From contig CM017567.1 in assembly GCA_007844125.1 (NCBI GenBank), positions 45,673,299 through 45,737,298 of the forward strand: a DNA stretch of 64,000 bases, written 5' to 3'. The number at the start of each line of letters is the position of its first letter. Position 1 is the stretch's first letter. The notes beneath the pieces are model-generated. The model made no database searches. It saw nothing but the letters and a program-made list of their open reading frames with translations, and was not told where the DNA came from. The translations under genes and the position numbers were made by a program. Of this stretch, positions 27,601 to 34,614 are shown piece by piece. The stretch is from Sinonovacula constricta (lineage: Eukaryota > Mollusca > Bivalvia > Cardiida > Solecurtidae).

Positions 27601-30600
27601 TCAGAGGTCATTTGGTATCATGTCAGAGGTCATTTGGTATCATGTCAGAGGACATTTGGTATCTTGTCAAAGGACATTTGGTATCATGTCAGAGGTCATT
27701 TGGTATCATGTCAGAGGTCATTTGGTATCATGTCAAAGAACATTTGGTATCTTGTCAGAGGACATTAGGTATCATGTCAAAGGTCATTAGGTATCATGTC
27801 AGAGGACATTTGGTATCTTGTCAAAGGACATTTGGTATGTCAGAGGTCATTTGGTATCATGTCAGAGGTCATTTGGTATCATGTCTGAGGTCATTTGGTA
27901 TCATGTCAGAGGACATTTGGTATCATGTCAGAGGTCATTTGGTATCATGTCAGAGGTCATTTGGTATCATGTCAGAGGTCATTTGGTATCATGTCTGAGG
28001 TCATTTGGAATTTTGTCAAAGGACGTTTGGTATTTTGTCGAAGGACGTTTGGTATCATGTCAAAGGACATTTGGTATCTTGTCAAAGGACATTTGGTATC
28101 CTGTCAAAGGACGTTTGGTATCTTGTCAAAGGACGTTTATTATCTTGTCAAAGGACATTTGGTATTTTGTCAAAGGACGTTTGGTATCATGTCAAAGGAC
28201 ATTTGGTGTCTTGTCAGAGGACATTAGGTATCATGTCAGAGGTCATTAGGTATCATGTCAGAGGACATTTGGTATCTTGTCAAAGGACATTTGGTATCAT
28301 GTCAGAGGTCATTTGGTATCATGTCAGAGGTCATTTGGTATCATGTCTGAGGTCATTTGGTATCATGTCAGAGGTCATTTGGTAGCATGTCAAAGGACAT
28401 TTGGTATCATGTCAGAGGTCATTTGGTATCATGTCTGAGGTCATTTGGAAATTTGTCAAAAGACGTTTGGTATTTTGTCAAAGGACGTTTGGTATCATGT
28501 CAAAGGACATTTGGTATCTTGTCAAAGTACGTTTGGTATCTTGTCAAAGGACGTTTGGTATCATGTCAAAGGACGTTTGGTATCTTGTCAAAGGACGTTT
28601 GGTATCTTGTCAGAGGTCATTTGGTATCATGTCAGAGGCCATTTGGTATCCAGTAAAGAGACATTTGGAATTTTGTCAGAGGCCACATGAAATCATGACA
28701 GAGATACATCATATGCAATAACAGTAAAGCCTAAGTTAAAGGCAGCAGCATATGTGGCCTTGTAAACATTGGACTGAAAGATTTTGGCTTTATCTTACAT
28801 CCCTATTAAGTAATAAGTGAAATTAAGTTCTAAGTGAAAGAAGAGCAACTGTTTTATTCATACGTAAATCCAACTCACCTCAGCTTCTCGTGGCTTCACA
28901 GTTATATTCTGACTGTTCACACGATGGTGTTGGACCTTCAACACCTCGGCAGCAGCCTCCTTTGTTGTGAACTCAACAATAGCATAGGCATGCTGAAACA
29001 AACATTAAAACATGCATTATGCACTGGCCTTTTTCATTTGTTAACTGTTACCAATAACTACAACTGATAAAATTGCAATTTTAATCGCATTGTGAGAAGA
29101 TGCCAGTTGCAAAATTATGCAGTCTGTTGTATGAGAAATTATGTTTAAAAACTTCTCCAAGAAGTTCAACCCTTAAAGTCATACTGACTGATTGTTTGCT
29201 GCGTTTATGATCCCACCAACAGTAATTAAGTTACCTGGAGGCGGTGTCCACTTGAAGCAGATATAGTGCTGCCTTCACTGTGTATAGCATGCTGTGGACA
29301 ACTGGCATGATATCACACCCAGGCACATTACCCTGATACCGGGCCAACCAGTCGTGGAATTAGCCTTATATTTGCTTGAGCCTTAGCAATAGAGCTTTTA
29401 TCACTACCACTGTTAACGCCTTCGGTATGTCTTGGCCTTGGATCGAACCCGGGGCTCTGGTACCTGGAGCCGACGCCCTACCGATTGCGCTACCAGTTTC
29501 GGTCATACAGACTGAACTTATACACATACTTAATTAAAATTATATGATAACAATGTCATTTACAGACAAAAATTTAACACAGCTCAATAATAGGTTCATA
29601 CTGTGCAGATCTCATCAGATAGCAAACACTTCATAGCATTTGACGTGAGATCAAAATTTACTTCTATAAAGTCAACATTTGATAGTAAATAACGTATTCA
29701 TAATGTCTGACTAGAAAAAAAGAAATTACACGTATTATGTATTAATTATAAAGTTAAGCATAATAAGTGTATACTTTGCTAGAAGAACAATTAAATAAAT
29801 AGTTTACCAGAAGAACAAAAAAAAGATGGATCATAGAATTTAGGAGGGGGGGGCAACAAAAACCCTTCCATATAAATCCTTTCTGTTTATTTTGGTATTT
29901 TCAGACTAAATCCCTCAGGTAATTTCACTTAGCAGAAATCCCTGCTATAAACTTTCTGCAGTTTACAACATTTTTTTTTATTTGGTTTGCAGTTAACTCT
30001 TGTAAATACAATCATAATTTACAAGAGGTATTTTGTCCTACATCTATTTTGAGAGAATGCTTTCAACCTTCCCTCCCCATGTGGGCTTGAATCCTGGTAA
30101 GGAATCTGTCAAGGTTTTCCAGCTGATCTTATGTGTGCCGTGGGTTCTACCAAGTCATTTATTTTCGCTTTTTCTTCCTTAATAGTATCTGGACATCGCT
30201 ATTAGTATAAGTATAAACAAATCATATTTATTATGACCCTTATTGAGCCACCATGATATACTTCTGACACAAAAACAGCAAAACAATAAACATACCCTTG
30301 GCTTAACAATGGCTACTTTATTTACTTCTCCAAATCTAGAGAAATACCGAACCAGGTCCTCCTCTGTAGTCCTGGCAGGGAAGCCGCGGACAAACACTCC
30401 ATACTTTGCTGCCTCTTGCCTCTCCTTCAACGACTCCAAGGCTTTTTCATGCTTCTTGCCTTTTTTGTGCCATTCCAAAGAATTGTCTGGAAAAAAAGAC
30501 TGGTGATTAAAGTCTAGAACAACATGAAATCTAAACAAACAGTAAAGATCCATTTCAGCCAGCTCCTTCTCATTTATTTCTTCCTTTCATCTAGTTTCTC

Positions 30601-33600
30601 TAATCCAGGGTAATATAAAAATTAAAATATGCAAATTAATGCTCCACCCATTTGGACTGGTTATTTTTTGTCTTACCAGTATCTAAAACTTCTAAGAATA
30701 CTAAGCTGTTGATCCTGAATGTTCCTTCCCTAAGTAACATTGATATGTGCAGGTAAAGCAGAGAACAGTAACTTGGACAAAGGGCAATAAACAGAGATTT
30801 GTCCATAGAAAAGAAAAGGTTGGATGAGGCGTGGAGGGGCAGGGTGTTATATGACTAGACGTTTTCACACAACTGAACAGGCTACTCACCTGACTGGTTG
30901 TCAACCTGCTTTATTTCCACAGTATAGAATGCAACAAAAGTAGTGAGTGGTAAGCTGTACTTAAGATCATATTTTGTTGTTGAGATATATGGGATTCACA
31001 TTAAGAATGCCCTTTTATATTATTTATTCTGAAATTGTCCGTACCGACAACAAATCATCCACACTCTTCATACTCTCAACATGTCTTACAAAACATAACA
31101 TTGCTCTTTTCTTCTAAATCTAGGCAACTAAACTCATCTGTTCATTTTTGAAAAAAACGATCTTATACGCTTTGTTTTGTCATACAGTTTTTTAAGCATC
31201 CTTCTTCTTTTGTTTCGTTTTTTTTTTCTTCTTTGTTTTTTTTTGTCGGATGAAAAACCAAACTTAAATTAATTTTTGTGTCATCTGCGCACAGTGTGTT
31301 ATGAACAAACCATATAATAGTATGTTGTCGTAATACTTGGGATCCCAACATTACAGATAGTATTTGTGCTTTTGTATCCCTCGCATTTTTATTTAAATAG
31401 TATAAATAATAATAGGACAGTTCTGTTAACATTAGAAAATAAAAAGTTAGATGAATAAATAAGCATTTGTATCCTGCTTAACAATTAGTATTCTGACATT
31501 GGATATTTGACAAGTGCGTGGGGAAAAAGCCTTGTTCTGAAAACACCAGACAATGAGCATGTCAAAGTTGTCACTAATTATACCGCTAAATATAGCACAC
31601 ACGCGTTTCCAAAAAAACTGTATCGACAAGCTTCAATAGCTTGACCGAGCTAAACCATTATAATTTTTTTTTTAAACATTTAATTCATTCATAGTCGGAT
31701 TTTCGGCAAACTTTGTCCAATTTAGAACATGACCAGTCGGTCCAGCTAGCCTAGGACCGGATCGCTGATCTACTAGTGAATGTCGTTCGGTCGGGCCTTA
31801 ATGTCGAACCCTGTGTTGTTGTTTTTTTCTACATATAATTATACAACAATACATATACATATATAAAAACAAAACTACTATTACAATACTATCGACCAAT
31901 GAATGCAATTAGTCTTTGATCAAAGCTGACTACAGATGAAGTTAAAAATAATTTTAAGCCTTCTATAGTCACAGTTTATACCAAAATGTCAGTGATAAGC
32001 TAACAAAAATGCACAACACTTTTGAAAATTCTCATAATTTGCAATAGAAGTTATGGTGTACCTAAATAAAAGAAAAATAATAACTGAAATCATTTGAAAA
32101 GTTTATATGACCATTATTGATCGGGCCAGTTTTAACTTGTAAATACTGTTGGTAAATAAGGAGTGAAGTCTTATCATCATAACACACCAACTATATATTA
32201 AATAGATTAATTAATACTGTTAATTAAGAAATAATTACATATGATTTTGGTGCTGCAGTGAGTTTGGTTTGATTTGGTTTTGGATTTTTGAAATACATTG
32301 CAGCGACCATTTATGATCATTACAGCAACGTCCAGCTTTTTGGTGGAGGAAGATCCTACTGACACATGTCTGGGAAGAACCACGAACACATCGCATGTCA
32401 GCTGGAAGACCTTCTCACATTAAGTCCTTTGCCCTGAATGGGACTTGAACCAACTCGGTGAGATGCTAAGCAGTCAGATGAGTTACAAATTGGCGACTCT
32501 ACCACTACGCCACGGGTGCCCCAGCTGCAGTAAGTATCCATGGACTCAGATATCCACAAATCCTATCAGAAAATTCAGGAAGAATATTCACCATTGCAAA
32601 AAGATTGTTAATATTGAGTATCGACTTTTAATTTGACTATTTATTTTACACAAAGTGTTTTTTCATACAAGCATTATCTTTTTTGAGCCAATTGTTATGG
32701 GATAGTTTGGTGCAGAATACTTAGAACATAGTAATTATCTACTGTATTGCAATTTAATCAAACACGACCGCTGCAATGTAAAAAATCTGGCCGAGTCAAA
32801 TTTTTTCGACATTCCGCCAAATTTAATGACAACAGCGTTGTGTGGGGCCCCACTTCTGGGTGAAGGAAGACAAATCAGTAAAGAAAATAGTTAAAGGTGC
32901 CGCATTATCTTGATATTTTAATTCACAGTGGGACTACAAACAATCTAAATATACTGTGAATAGTCATCCCTCTAATGCAGTGGAAATGTGACATTACACT
33001 GTCATGAATTTAATTTTTTGTTTGACTGTTTGTGTTTTGCGACCTTCTAGTCCTGTAACTTATTTATTCCTGTATTTAAAATGTACCTCTTATAAAGCTT
33101 ATAAAGCTATGTCATGTTTTATTAAGGCATTAGTTGTTCCTGCGGCTCATTATATTGAATGAAAATAGCTCCTAAAAGTAGTTTGATCAAATATGGCTTT
33201 ATATGTAAGTGTATCATGAAAGCCTTATTGAAATTGACAAATTCTGCAATTGTAAAAGGGTCCTGCCAAGATAGGGAACAGGTCTGTAGTCAACTGTCAA
33301 TGGGTACCTAAACAGTTTATGGTCACTTCGGTAAATGACCATTTTGGTAAATTGATCTTATATAGAGATTAGTCCAGTTGTTTCTGTAAATAGGTAAACA
33401 TATAGCATAATACTTGAGGGAAACAGGATGCACATTTTCAGAGTAATGTCCATCATGTACCTATGTCATTAGCAGCTCGTGCCCCATTGTATTATATGTG
33501 CTTTTTATGTGTACAGCTAGGTTGAGGAAAAATATAGTTCAACAAATGCAGGAAAAAACACCACCATATTTTAAGCATTACAGTTATGACTGATCATTCA

Positions 33601-34614
33601 TAAATAAATAAATGATTTAATTATCTGTCTCGGGCTGAGGTGTGAAAGATCTTTTCACACATGAACATACCCAATTCTCCATCAAGTATTATACTATATG
33701 TTTACCTATTTACCGAAATGACCGGACTAATTCTTATATAGGATCAATTTACTGAAATGGTCATTTACAGAAGTGACCGGCACCCACCTAGACCAGACCT
33801 GTTCAAAGAGAGAGAAAAAATGCTGACTTATTTAATAAAAAAATATTTGGACCGTATACGAGATTTTGAAAGTAGGCCCATCTTTTTGATAAAAAGTTAA
33901 CTGTTTATTTAATAATTTGATTCTTTGCATGGTTTGTTGGTATCAATCTGTTAAATAATTGCATTTGTAACTATATTCAAAGCCTTCAATATTATATCCT
34001 ACACAATTGTTGCACTGCTGATTATGTTTGTTTGTTTGTTTATTGGGTTTATCGTCCCACCAACAGTATTTCAGTTATCTGGAGACGGTTTCTACTTGAA
34101 GCAGATATAGTGCTGCCTTCACTGTGTATAGCATGCCATGAACACCTGGCATAATACTACACCCAGTCACATTATCCTGACACCGGGCCAACCAGTCGTA
34201 GAACTACCAATATATTTGCTTGAGCACTAGCAAGGGAGCTATACCACTACCATTTTTAACGACTTTGGTATGTTGCTGCCCGGGATCGAACCCGGGGCAT
34301 TCCCGTACCTGGAGCCAACATTCTACTGATTATGCTACCAGGTACGGTCTTGTTGATTATGTTTAAAATGCTGAGTTCTAAATTTGCTACAAATTTTTTA
34401 TGCTTGCCAAAAGGGTAAGATAGAATGTGATATTTTCTTTGTGGTGTATGGATGGATCGCATGAAATGGGGAGGGAAGTAAAATCTATCTTCTTGTGATA
34501 AAAGATTAACCCTAGGCGTAGCGTGGGTTTGCCATTGTGTATCAAGATTAAGAAATACTTACAATTTTGTAGATATATGTCACAAACATCGCAGTACAAG
34601 TTTTGTTGAAACAT
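532..34614 (-). CDS. TUT1: TUT1 (U6 snRNA terminal uridylyltransferase / Star-PAP), 19 coding exons, 3' end outside window
   Basis: TUT1 adds uridines to the 3' end of U6 snRNA and, as Star-PAP, polyadenylates some mRNAs in nuclear speckles (known for the vertebrate family). I joined 19 exons on the minus strand; every junction has AG acceptor, GT donor and compatible phase, giving about 915 residues. Domains in order: C2H2 zinc finger (C8, C11, H24, H30), RRM (about 45-116), acidic and Gly/Pro/Met-rich linker (about 120-330), nucleotidyltransferase core with FGSSVN and CDMDIF (D400, D402) and third Asp in KCDLS (D493), PAP-associated region with INGWD and INIQDPF (about 577-690), then a Lys/Glu-rich tail. 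ZnF-RRM-NTase-PAP order is specific to TUT1. The start is ATG at 34614, with an in-frame TAA upstream and the zinc finger just after. The last visible exon ends in phase 2, so more exons lie left of the window. Human TUT1 is 874 residues; this one is already longer. Confidence 0.93.
1212..1425 (+). mobile_element. SINE-B copy, reverse orientation, diverged
   Basis: Plus strand reads a tRNA-like head (CAGTGGTTAGAGTCACAGAC), then TGGGTCTACCCA and ACCGTAATTGTGTCAGTGCC, the inverse of the copies at 8.0, 13.1 and 32.3 kb. Confidence 0.65.
1503..1524. repeat. Poly(A) run
   Basis: About 22 consecutive A residues about 90 bases from TUT1 exon 18; may be the tail of a degraded retroposon. Confidence 0.8.
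1612..1711 (-). CDS. TUT1: TUT1 exon 18 (Lys/Glu-rich)
   Basis: Residues 840-873: KRREEKIQAKLEKLKAEF then ERKKKEKEQEQQEK. Predicted single charged helix or coiled coil. One base at the start completes a Lys codon from exon 17; donor GTAAGA. Confidence 0.85.
2192..2473. repeat. 141-bp tandem duplication
   Basis: Two copies, 2192-2332 and 2333-2473, starting GCTCAAGTGTACAGCCAATT and ending ACCAATACACAA, with only a few substitutions. Recent. In TUT1 intron between exons 17 and 18. Confidence 0.92.
3944..4056 (-). CDS. TUT1: TUT1 exon 17 (charged coiled-coil-like)
   Basis: Residues 803-839: VLLLNLEELPDGTDEDRQK then ELKRKKELEEHNAEVK. Donor GTATGT in phase 2. Start of the long Lys/Glu-rich C-terminal tail. 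Confidence 0.85.
4130..4362 (-). mobile_element. SINE-B copy
   Basis: Contains GGAAGACCCCAGACACATGT, AGCTGGAAGACTCTCCCACA and GAGAGGCTAAGCAGTGAGAG blocks shared with three other copies; tRNA-like B box GGGTTCGAGGTC on the minus strand. Confidence 0.75.
4398..4433 (-). CDS. TUT1: TUT1 exon 16 (36-base microexon)
   Basis: Twelve codons, ANTAKIHSSVTQ, between TTCTAG and GTGAGT, phase 0 at both ends. Because it is a whole number of codons it could be included or skipped without shifting frame. Confidence 0.75.
4888..5215. repeat. Minisatellite, GTGTGGCAAGCTGTGTGCCT-type units
   Basis: Mixed 20- and 33-base units built from GTGTGCCTGTGTGGCAAG with optional TAGTTCAGTGTTGCT inserts. Open frames on both strands (Cys-rich on plus) are products of repetition. 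Intron between exons 15 and 16. Confidence 0.9.
6027..6146 (-). CDS. TUT1: TUT1 exon 15
   Basis: Residues 751-790: IDLNPKHINPKIIKNLHKGP then VEWCKRMCRFICRILKD. Forty codons, phase 0, acceptor GCACAG, donor GTAAGT. Basic and possibly RNA-contacting; no named motif recognised. Confidence 0.85.
6640..7795. repeat. 24-bp tandem array with a higher-order duplication
   Basis: Unit close to ACATATCTCTTCATGTTACC plus TCCA. Two subtypes: CAAACATATATCTTCAAGTT on the left and the TCCA type on the right. A segment of about 300 bp (about 6830-7090) recurs at 7135-7390. Unit length is a multiple of three, so open frames arise. Intron between exons 14 and 15. Confidence 0.93.
7972..8190 (-). mobile_element. 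SINE-B copy
   Basis: Shares TATGATCATTATTGTGACAT, GGTGGAGGAAGACCCCAGAC and GCTAAGCAGTCAGAGGAGTT blocks. Ends about 105 bases from TUT1 exon 14. A longer open frame across it is accidental. Confidence 0.78.
8296..8427 (-). CDS. TUT1: TUT1 exon 14
   Basis: Residues 707-750: GGDLIHLLSSEIPDLILQEE and then a Lys/Arg-rich part ending DGEFMFE. Forty-four codons in phase 0 between TAACAG and GTAAGT. Function of the segment beyond the catalytic core is not evident. Confidence 0.87.
8617..10428. mobile_element. hAT-like non-autonomous DNA transposon, 1812 bp
   Basis: Bounded by a perfect 8-bp target-site duplication ATGCATAT (8609-8616 and 10429-10436). The ends are imperfect inverted repeats: left AAGGGCTGTCACGATAC, right (minus) TAGAGCTTTCGCAGTA. 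Eight-base duplication and this end type fit the hAT superfamily. I see no transposase inside; the interior includes an AT microsatellite in a palindrome. It sits in the TUT1 intron between exons 13 and 14. Confidence 0.8.
9515..9650. repeat. (AT)n microsatellite within a palindrome
   Basis: Runs of AT flanked by inverted arms AAACAAATAAAGAT (left) and ATCTTTATTTGTTT (right, about 9634-9647). Could fold into a long cruciform. Internal to the hAT-like element. Confidence 0.8.
10698..12059 (+). mobile_element. Tc1/mariner-like transposon, decayed, 1362 bp
   Basis: Flanked by TA dinucleotides (10696-97 and 12060-61). Left end CAGTACGTGGCCACTTATATT, right end (minus) CAGTGCTTGGCCAATAATATT, a Tc1-type inverted repeat pair. 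Lies beside the hAT-like element in the same TUT1 intron, transposase on the strand opposite to the gene. Confidence 0.85.
10909..11790 (+). pseudogene. Tc1-like transposase pseudogene
   Basis: Opens MGQKGR then a TAA, continuing LTPSVKSIIVKMYQQGKR with a helix-turn-helix (ISRSTVDYIVKKF). Another stop follows RRRLNFSCY (11249). The catalytic part keeps IFSDESQV, MVWGCI, FQDDNAPAT and ENVWLYLKRKL, so the DDE-type acidic residues are still visible, but a frameshift near 11622 and further stops show it is dead. Confidence 0.85.
12413..12565 (-). CDS. TUT1: TUT1 exon 13 (INIQDPF nucleotide-recognition region)
   Basis: Residues 656-706: VAAINIQDPFVLNHNITVNV, matching LNLQDPF.LSHNVAANV of human TUT1, then a basic helix and DMSNNSG. 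Donor GTAAGT. Its downstream intron (8428-12412) is mostly two DNA transposons. Confidence 0.92.
12749..13029 (-). mobile_element. SINE-A copy, nearly full
   Basis: tRNA-like head at the right end on the minus strand, with GGTAGAGCATCGG and GGGTTCAAACCCC, then AAAGACTTTAAAGTTGGTAG and a body ending near ATAGAAATGTTGATA. Best preserved of the four SINE-A copies. Confidence 0.85.
13095..13312 (-). mobile_element. SINE-B copy
   Basis: Adjoins the SINE-A copy at 12749-13029. tRNA-like head on the minus strand (TGGGGTAGTGGTAGAGTCAC and CGAGTTCGAGTCCTG). Body has AGACACATGTCTGGGTAGAA. Confidence 0.82.
14624..14925 (-). mobile_element. SINE-C copy
   Basis: Begins GTTTGTTTGTAGAGTTTATC, with CCCACCAACAGTATTTCAGT and GCAGATATAGTGCTGCCTTT, ending in a degraded tRNA-like head (GGGTTTGAACCTGGCGCC). 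Six copies of this family occur in the window. Confidence 0.83.
15073..15218 (-). CDS. TUT1: TUT1 exon 12 (PAP-associated domain)
   Basis: Residues 607-655: AELMSGFFSYWSAFNFAEL and on to MPDHRMKSFK. Matches the LLAQFFSCVSCWD region of TUT1. The donor after AAG is GTTGCA, weaker than the others, but the phase fits exon 13. Confidence 0.88.
15729..15821 (-). CDS. TUT1: TUT1 exon 11 (GWD motif)
   Basis: Residues 576-606: GPDNHVVINGWDATFAMDW onward. GWD with the following aromatic corresponds to VDGWDCSF of human TUT1. The exon ends in phase 1 at GTACAG. A SINE-A copy starts within 50 bases of the acceptor. Confidence 0.9.
15857..16106 (-). mobile_element. SINE-A copy
   Basis: Same family as 12749-13029, with a shortened head (AGCTCAAGTGGTAAAGCGTC then GCAGGTTCAACCCC). 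Inserted just upstream of TUT1 exon 11 in the gene's sense direction. Confidence 0.83.
16389..16524 (-). CDS. TUT1: TUT1 exon 10 (start of PAP-associated part)
   Basis: Residues 531-575. Contains KLSNYALTMMVLIYLQ and PPVLPTIEKL, the SNYALT...PPVLP signature that is nearly identical in vertebrate TUT1. Acceptor TTACAG, donor GTGAGA. Confidence 0.93.
16590..17090. repeat. Degenerate tandem repeat, period about 168 bp
   Basis: Three units beginning TTCACAGACCTTCAGRATCA, each with several AAGGTCA sub-motifs. In TUT1 intron 9. Confidence 0.75.
17205..17680. repeat. Minisatellite, about 20-bp unit
   Basis: Unit close to GGTATAGATCAGATTTGGCA with GGCACAGATCAGACTTGGAA variants, roughly 23 units. 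Directly follows the 168-bp repeat. Confidence 0.9.
18386..18479 (-). CDS. TUT1: TUT1 exon 9 (core helices)
   Basis: Residues 499-530. The acceptor is CTCCTCCACAG, so the exon opens with one base completing Lys and then MALQNTKLLYLYSVLNSRVR, aligning with the LALHNS...GRVRPLVYTLRCW segment of human TUT1. A second AG 13 bases later would break the phase. Donor GTACGT. Confidence 0.9.
18870..19110. repeat. Diverged duplication with ACCTTGACCTTAA
   Basis: Two segments (about 18870 and 19030) share GACCTTGACCTTAAGGGCTG-like and CTGTAAATG...ACACACC blocks. Confidence 0.55.
19437..19520. repeat. About 45-bp tandem duplication
   Basis: AACAGACACAGAAAATAAAA through AGGTTTGACATC occurs twice in a row with small differences. 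Confidence 0.85.
22104..22328 (-). mobile_element. SINE-C copy, head missing
   Basis: Body blocks GTATTTCAGTTATCTGGAGA and CAGATATAGTGCTGCC are present; it stops near ACCACTAACATTTTT without the tRNA-like head. Confidence 0.8.
22510..22751 (-). CDS. TUT1: TUT1 exon 8 (third catalytic Asp)
   Basis: Residues 419-498. Contains CPIVRFKYSGLDTKCDLS, with candidate third catalytic Asp D493. Human TUT1 has a long proline-rich insert between the second and third Asp; here the interval is short, about 90 residues. Ends in phase 2 at a GTAAGT donor. Confidence 0.94.
23204..23705 (+). mobile_element. MITE-like element M, full copy 1
   Basis: About 500 bp ending in inverted repeats AGATAGTTTC / GAAACTATCT. 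Shares its whole length with 57363-57888 and part with 36400-36607. No coding content. In TUT1 intron 7. Confidence 0.8.
23965..24077 (-). CDS. TUT1: TUT1 exon 7 (catalytic aspartates D400 and D402)
   Basis: Residues 381-418. Contains NQFGSSVNGFGLTGCDMDIF, the polymerase beta-like nucleotidyltransferase signature: the GS loop followed by the first two metal-binding Asp residues, D400 and D402. Acceptor TTTTAG, donor GTGGGT. Confidence 0.95.
24215..24420 (+). mobile_element. SINE-B copy, reverse orientation, diverged
   Basis: Plus strand carries CTGGGTTTGAGTCCCGTTCA (B-box-like), GGTTCTACCCAGACCTAAAT and ATATGACCATAATTGTGTCA, the inverse of the other SINE-B bodies. Confidence 0.68.
24490..24950. 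mobile_element. Palindrome-rich repeat with GAGTTGAGT/ACTCAACTC motifs
   Basis: Many alternating ACTCAA and TTGAGT hexamers in both orientations, so the segment can fold on itself repeatedly. Ends near TATGTGAATACGGACCCAGG. MITE-like; single copy here. Confidence 0.5.
25279..25393 (-). CDS. TUT1: TUT1 exon 6 (helix before catalytic core)
   Basis: Residues 343-380: VQNQLDWLCQTLQVTAEE and on to LQECLGRFFPG. It corresponds to the helical segment ahead of the PFGSS-type motif in human TUT1. Phase 1 end joins exon 7 in frame. Confidence 0.9.
25717..26252 (-). CDS. TUT1: TUT1 exon 5 (Gly-rich/RGG-like linker)
   Basis: Residues 164-342, the largest exon. First a Pro/Gly/Met/Arg-rich stretch (GPRPGPMGPRGPMMGG), then Tyr/Glu-rich, then many GGGRGFGG-type repeats, then SSKKKKKQETPEEQLDMYY leading into the catalytic module. 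Looks like an RNA-binding or condensate-type disordered segment. Donor GTAAGT. Overlapping open frames on both strands here are shadows of this low-complexity exon. Confidence 0.9.
26811..26943 (-). CDS. TUT1: TUT1 exon 4 (acidic and Met/Gly/His-rich linker)
   Basis: Residues 120-163. Reads RAQKKGSDDEFDQYDQG and then a Pro/His/Met/Gly-rich run with repeated GHMGHMG. Low complexity, predicted disordered. Acceptor TTCCAG, donor GTAACC, phase 1 matching exon 5. Confidence 0.88.
27225..28700. repeat. 22-bp tandem array, about 67 units
   Basis: Unit CATTTGGTATCATGTCAGAG plus GT, with subtypes AGAGGTCA, AGAGGACA, AAAGGACA and AAAGGACG. Units of one subtype cluster and blocks recur (27.8-28.0 and 28.3-28.5 kb), so it expanded in stages. 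All three plus frames stay open. TUT1 intron 3. Confidence 0.95.
28879..28992 (-). CDS. TUT1: TUT1 exon 3 (RRM second half)
   Basis: Residues 82-119, 38 codons in phase 0. Opens with HAYAIVEF, the RNP1-like strand, and closes the RRM with ITVKPREAE. Flanked by TTTCAG and GTGAGT. The next intron (26944-28878) contains the 22-bp tandem array. Confidence 0.92.
29191..29504 (-). mobile_element. SINE-C copy
   Basis: Full-length: CCCACCAACAGTAATTAAGT at the tail side and, on the minus strand, a head GGTAGCGCAATCGGTAGGGC with GGGTTCGATCC. Confidence 0.85.
30065..30165 (+). mobile_element. SINE-B fragment, reverse orientation
   Basis: Matches the head-to-middle part of the family: GGCTTGAATCCTGGTAAGGA, then GTTTTCCAGCTGATC and CCGTGGGTTCTACC. 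Truncated. Confidence 0.5.
30296..30486 (-). CDS. TUT1: TUT1 exon 2 (zinc-finger histidines, RRM first half)
   Basis: Residues 18-81. Contains WHKKGKKH, the two zinc-finger histidines, a Lys/Glu linker, and the RNP2-like strand VFVRGF of the RRM. Acceptor follows a T-rich tract; donor is GTATGT. Intron 1 (30487-34562, 4.1 kb) separates it from exon 1 and carries SINE copies and a foldback element. Confidence 0.93.
32272..32522 (-). mobile_element. SINE-B copy, best preserved
   Basis: Minus-strand head CACCCGTGGCGTAGTGGTAG with B box GGTTCAAGTCCC, then the body TCCAGCTGACATGCG to GACGTTGCTGTAATGATCAT. In TUT1 intron 1. Confidence 0.85.
33321..33780. mobile_element. Foldback (long inverted repeat) element
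   Basis: Left arm from GGTCACTTCGGTAAATGACC to CATAATACTTGA, right arm its inverse from TCAAGTATTATACTATATG to GAAGTGACC; about 100 bp arms with a 260 bp centre. No ORF. In TUT1 intron 1. Confidence 0.82.
34026..34348 (-). mobile_element. SINE-C copy, full length with (AAAC)n tail
   Basis: On the minus strand: tRNA-like head ACCTGGTAGCATAATCAGTA, B box GGGTTCGATCCCGG, body, and a tail AAACAAACAAACAAAC. About 320 bp. Lies 215 bases inside TUT1 intron 1. Confidence 0.88.
34563..34614 (-). CDS. TUT1: TUT1 exon 1 (start codon, first half of zinc finger)
   Basis: Encodes 17 residues plus one base, beginning MFQQNLYCDVC. It supplies the CxxC half of the zinc finger and ends at a GTAAGT donor in phase 1. 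A GTG further upstream is in frame but an ATG is available at 34614, and the spacing C-x2-C-x12-H-x5-H across the junction equals that of human TUT1. Confidence 0.88.

Noticed and set aside
27312..28721. Several plus-strand frames of 80-228 codons with repeated HLVSCQRSFGI
   Set aside because: Translation of the 22-bp tandem array, open in all three frames; no exon signals.
30885..30930. Candidate extra TUT1 exon ending TCAG|GTGAGT on the minus strand, in frame with exon 2
   Set aside because: The frame has an upstream stop and no ATG, its phase does not fit exon 1, and exon 1 to exon 2 directly restores the exact zinc-finger spacing. Could still be a rare alternative or untranslated exon.
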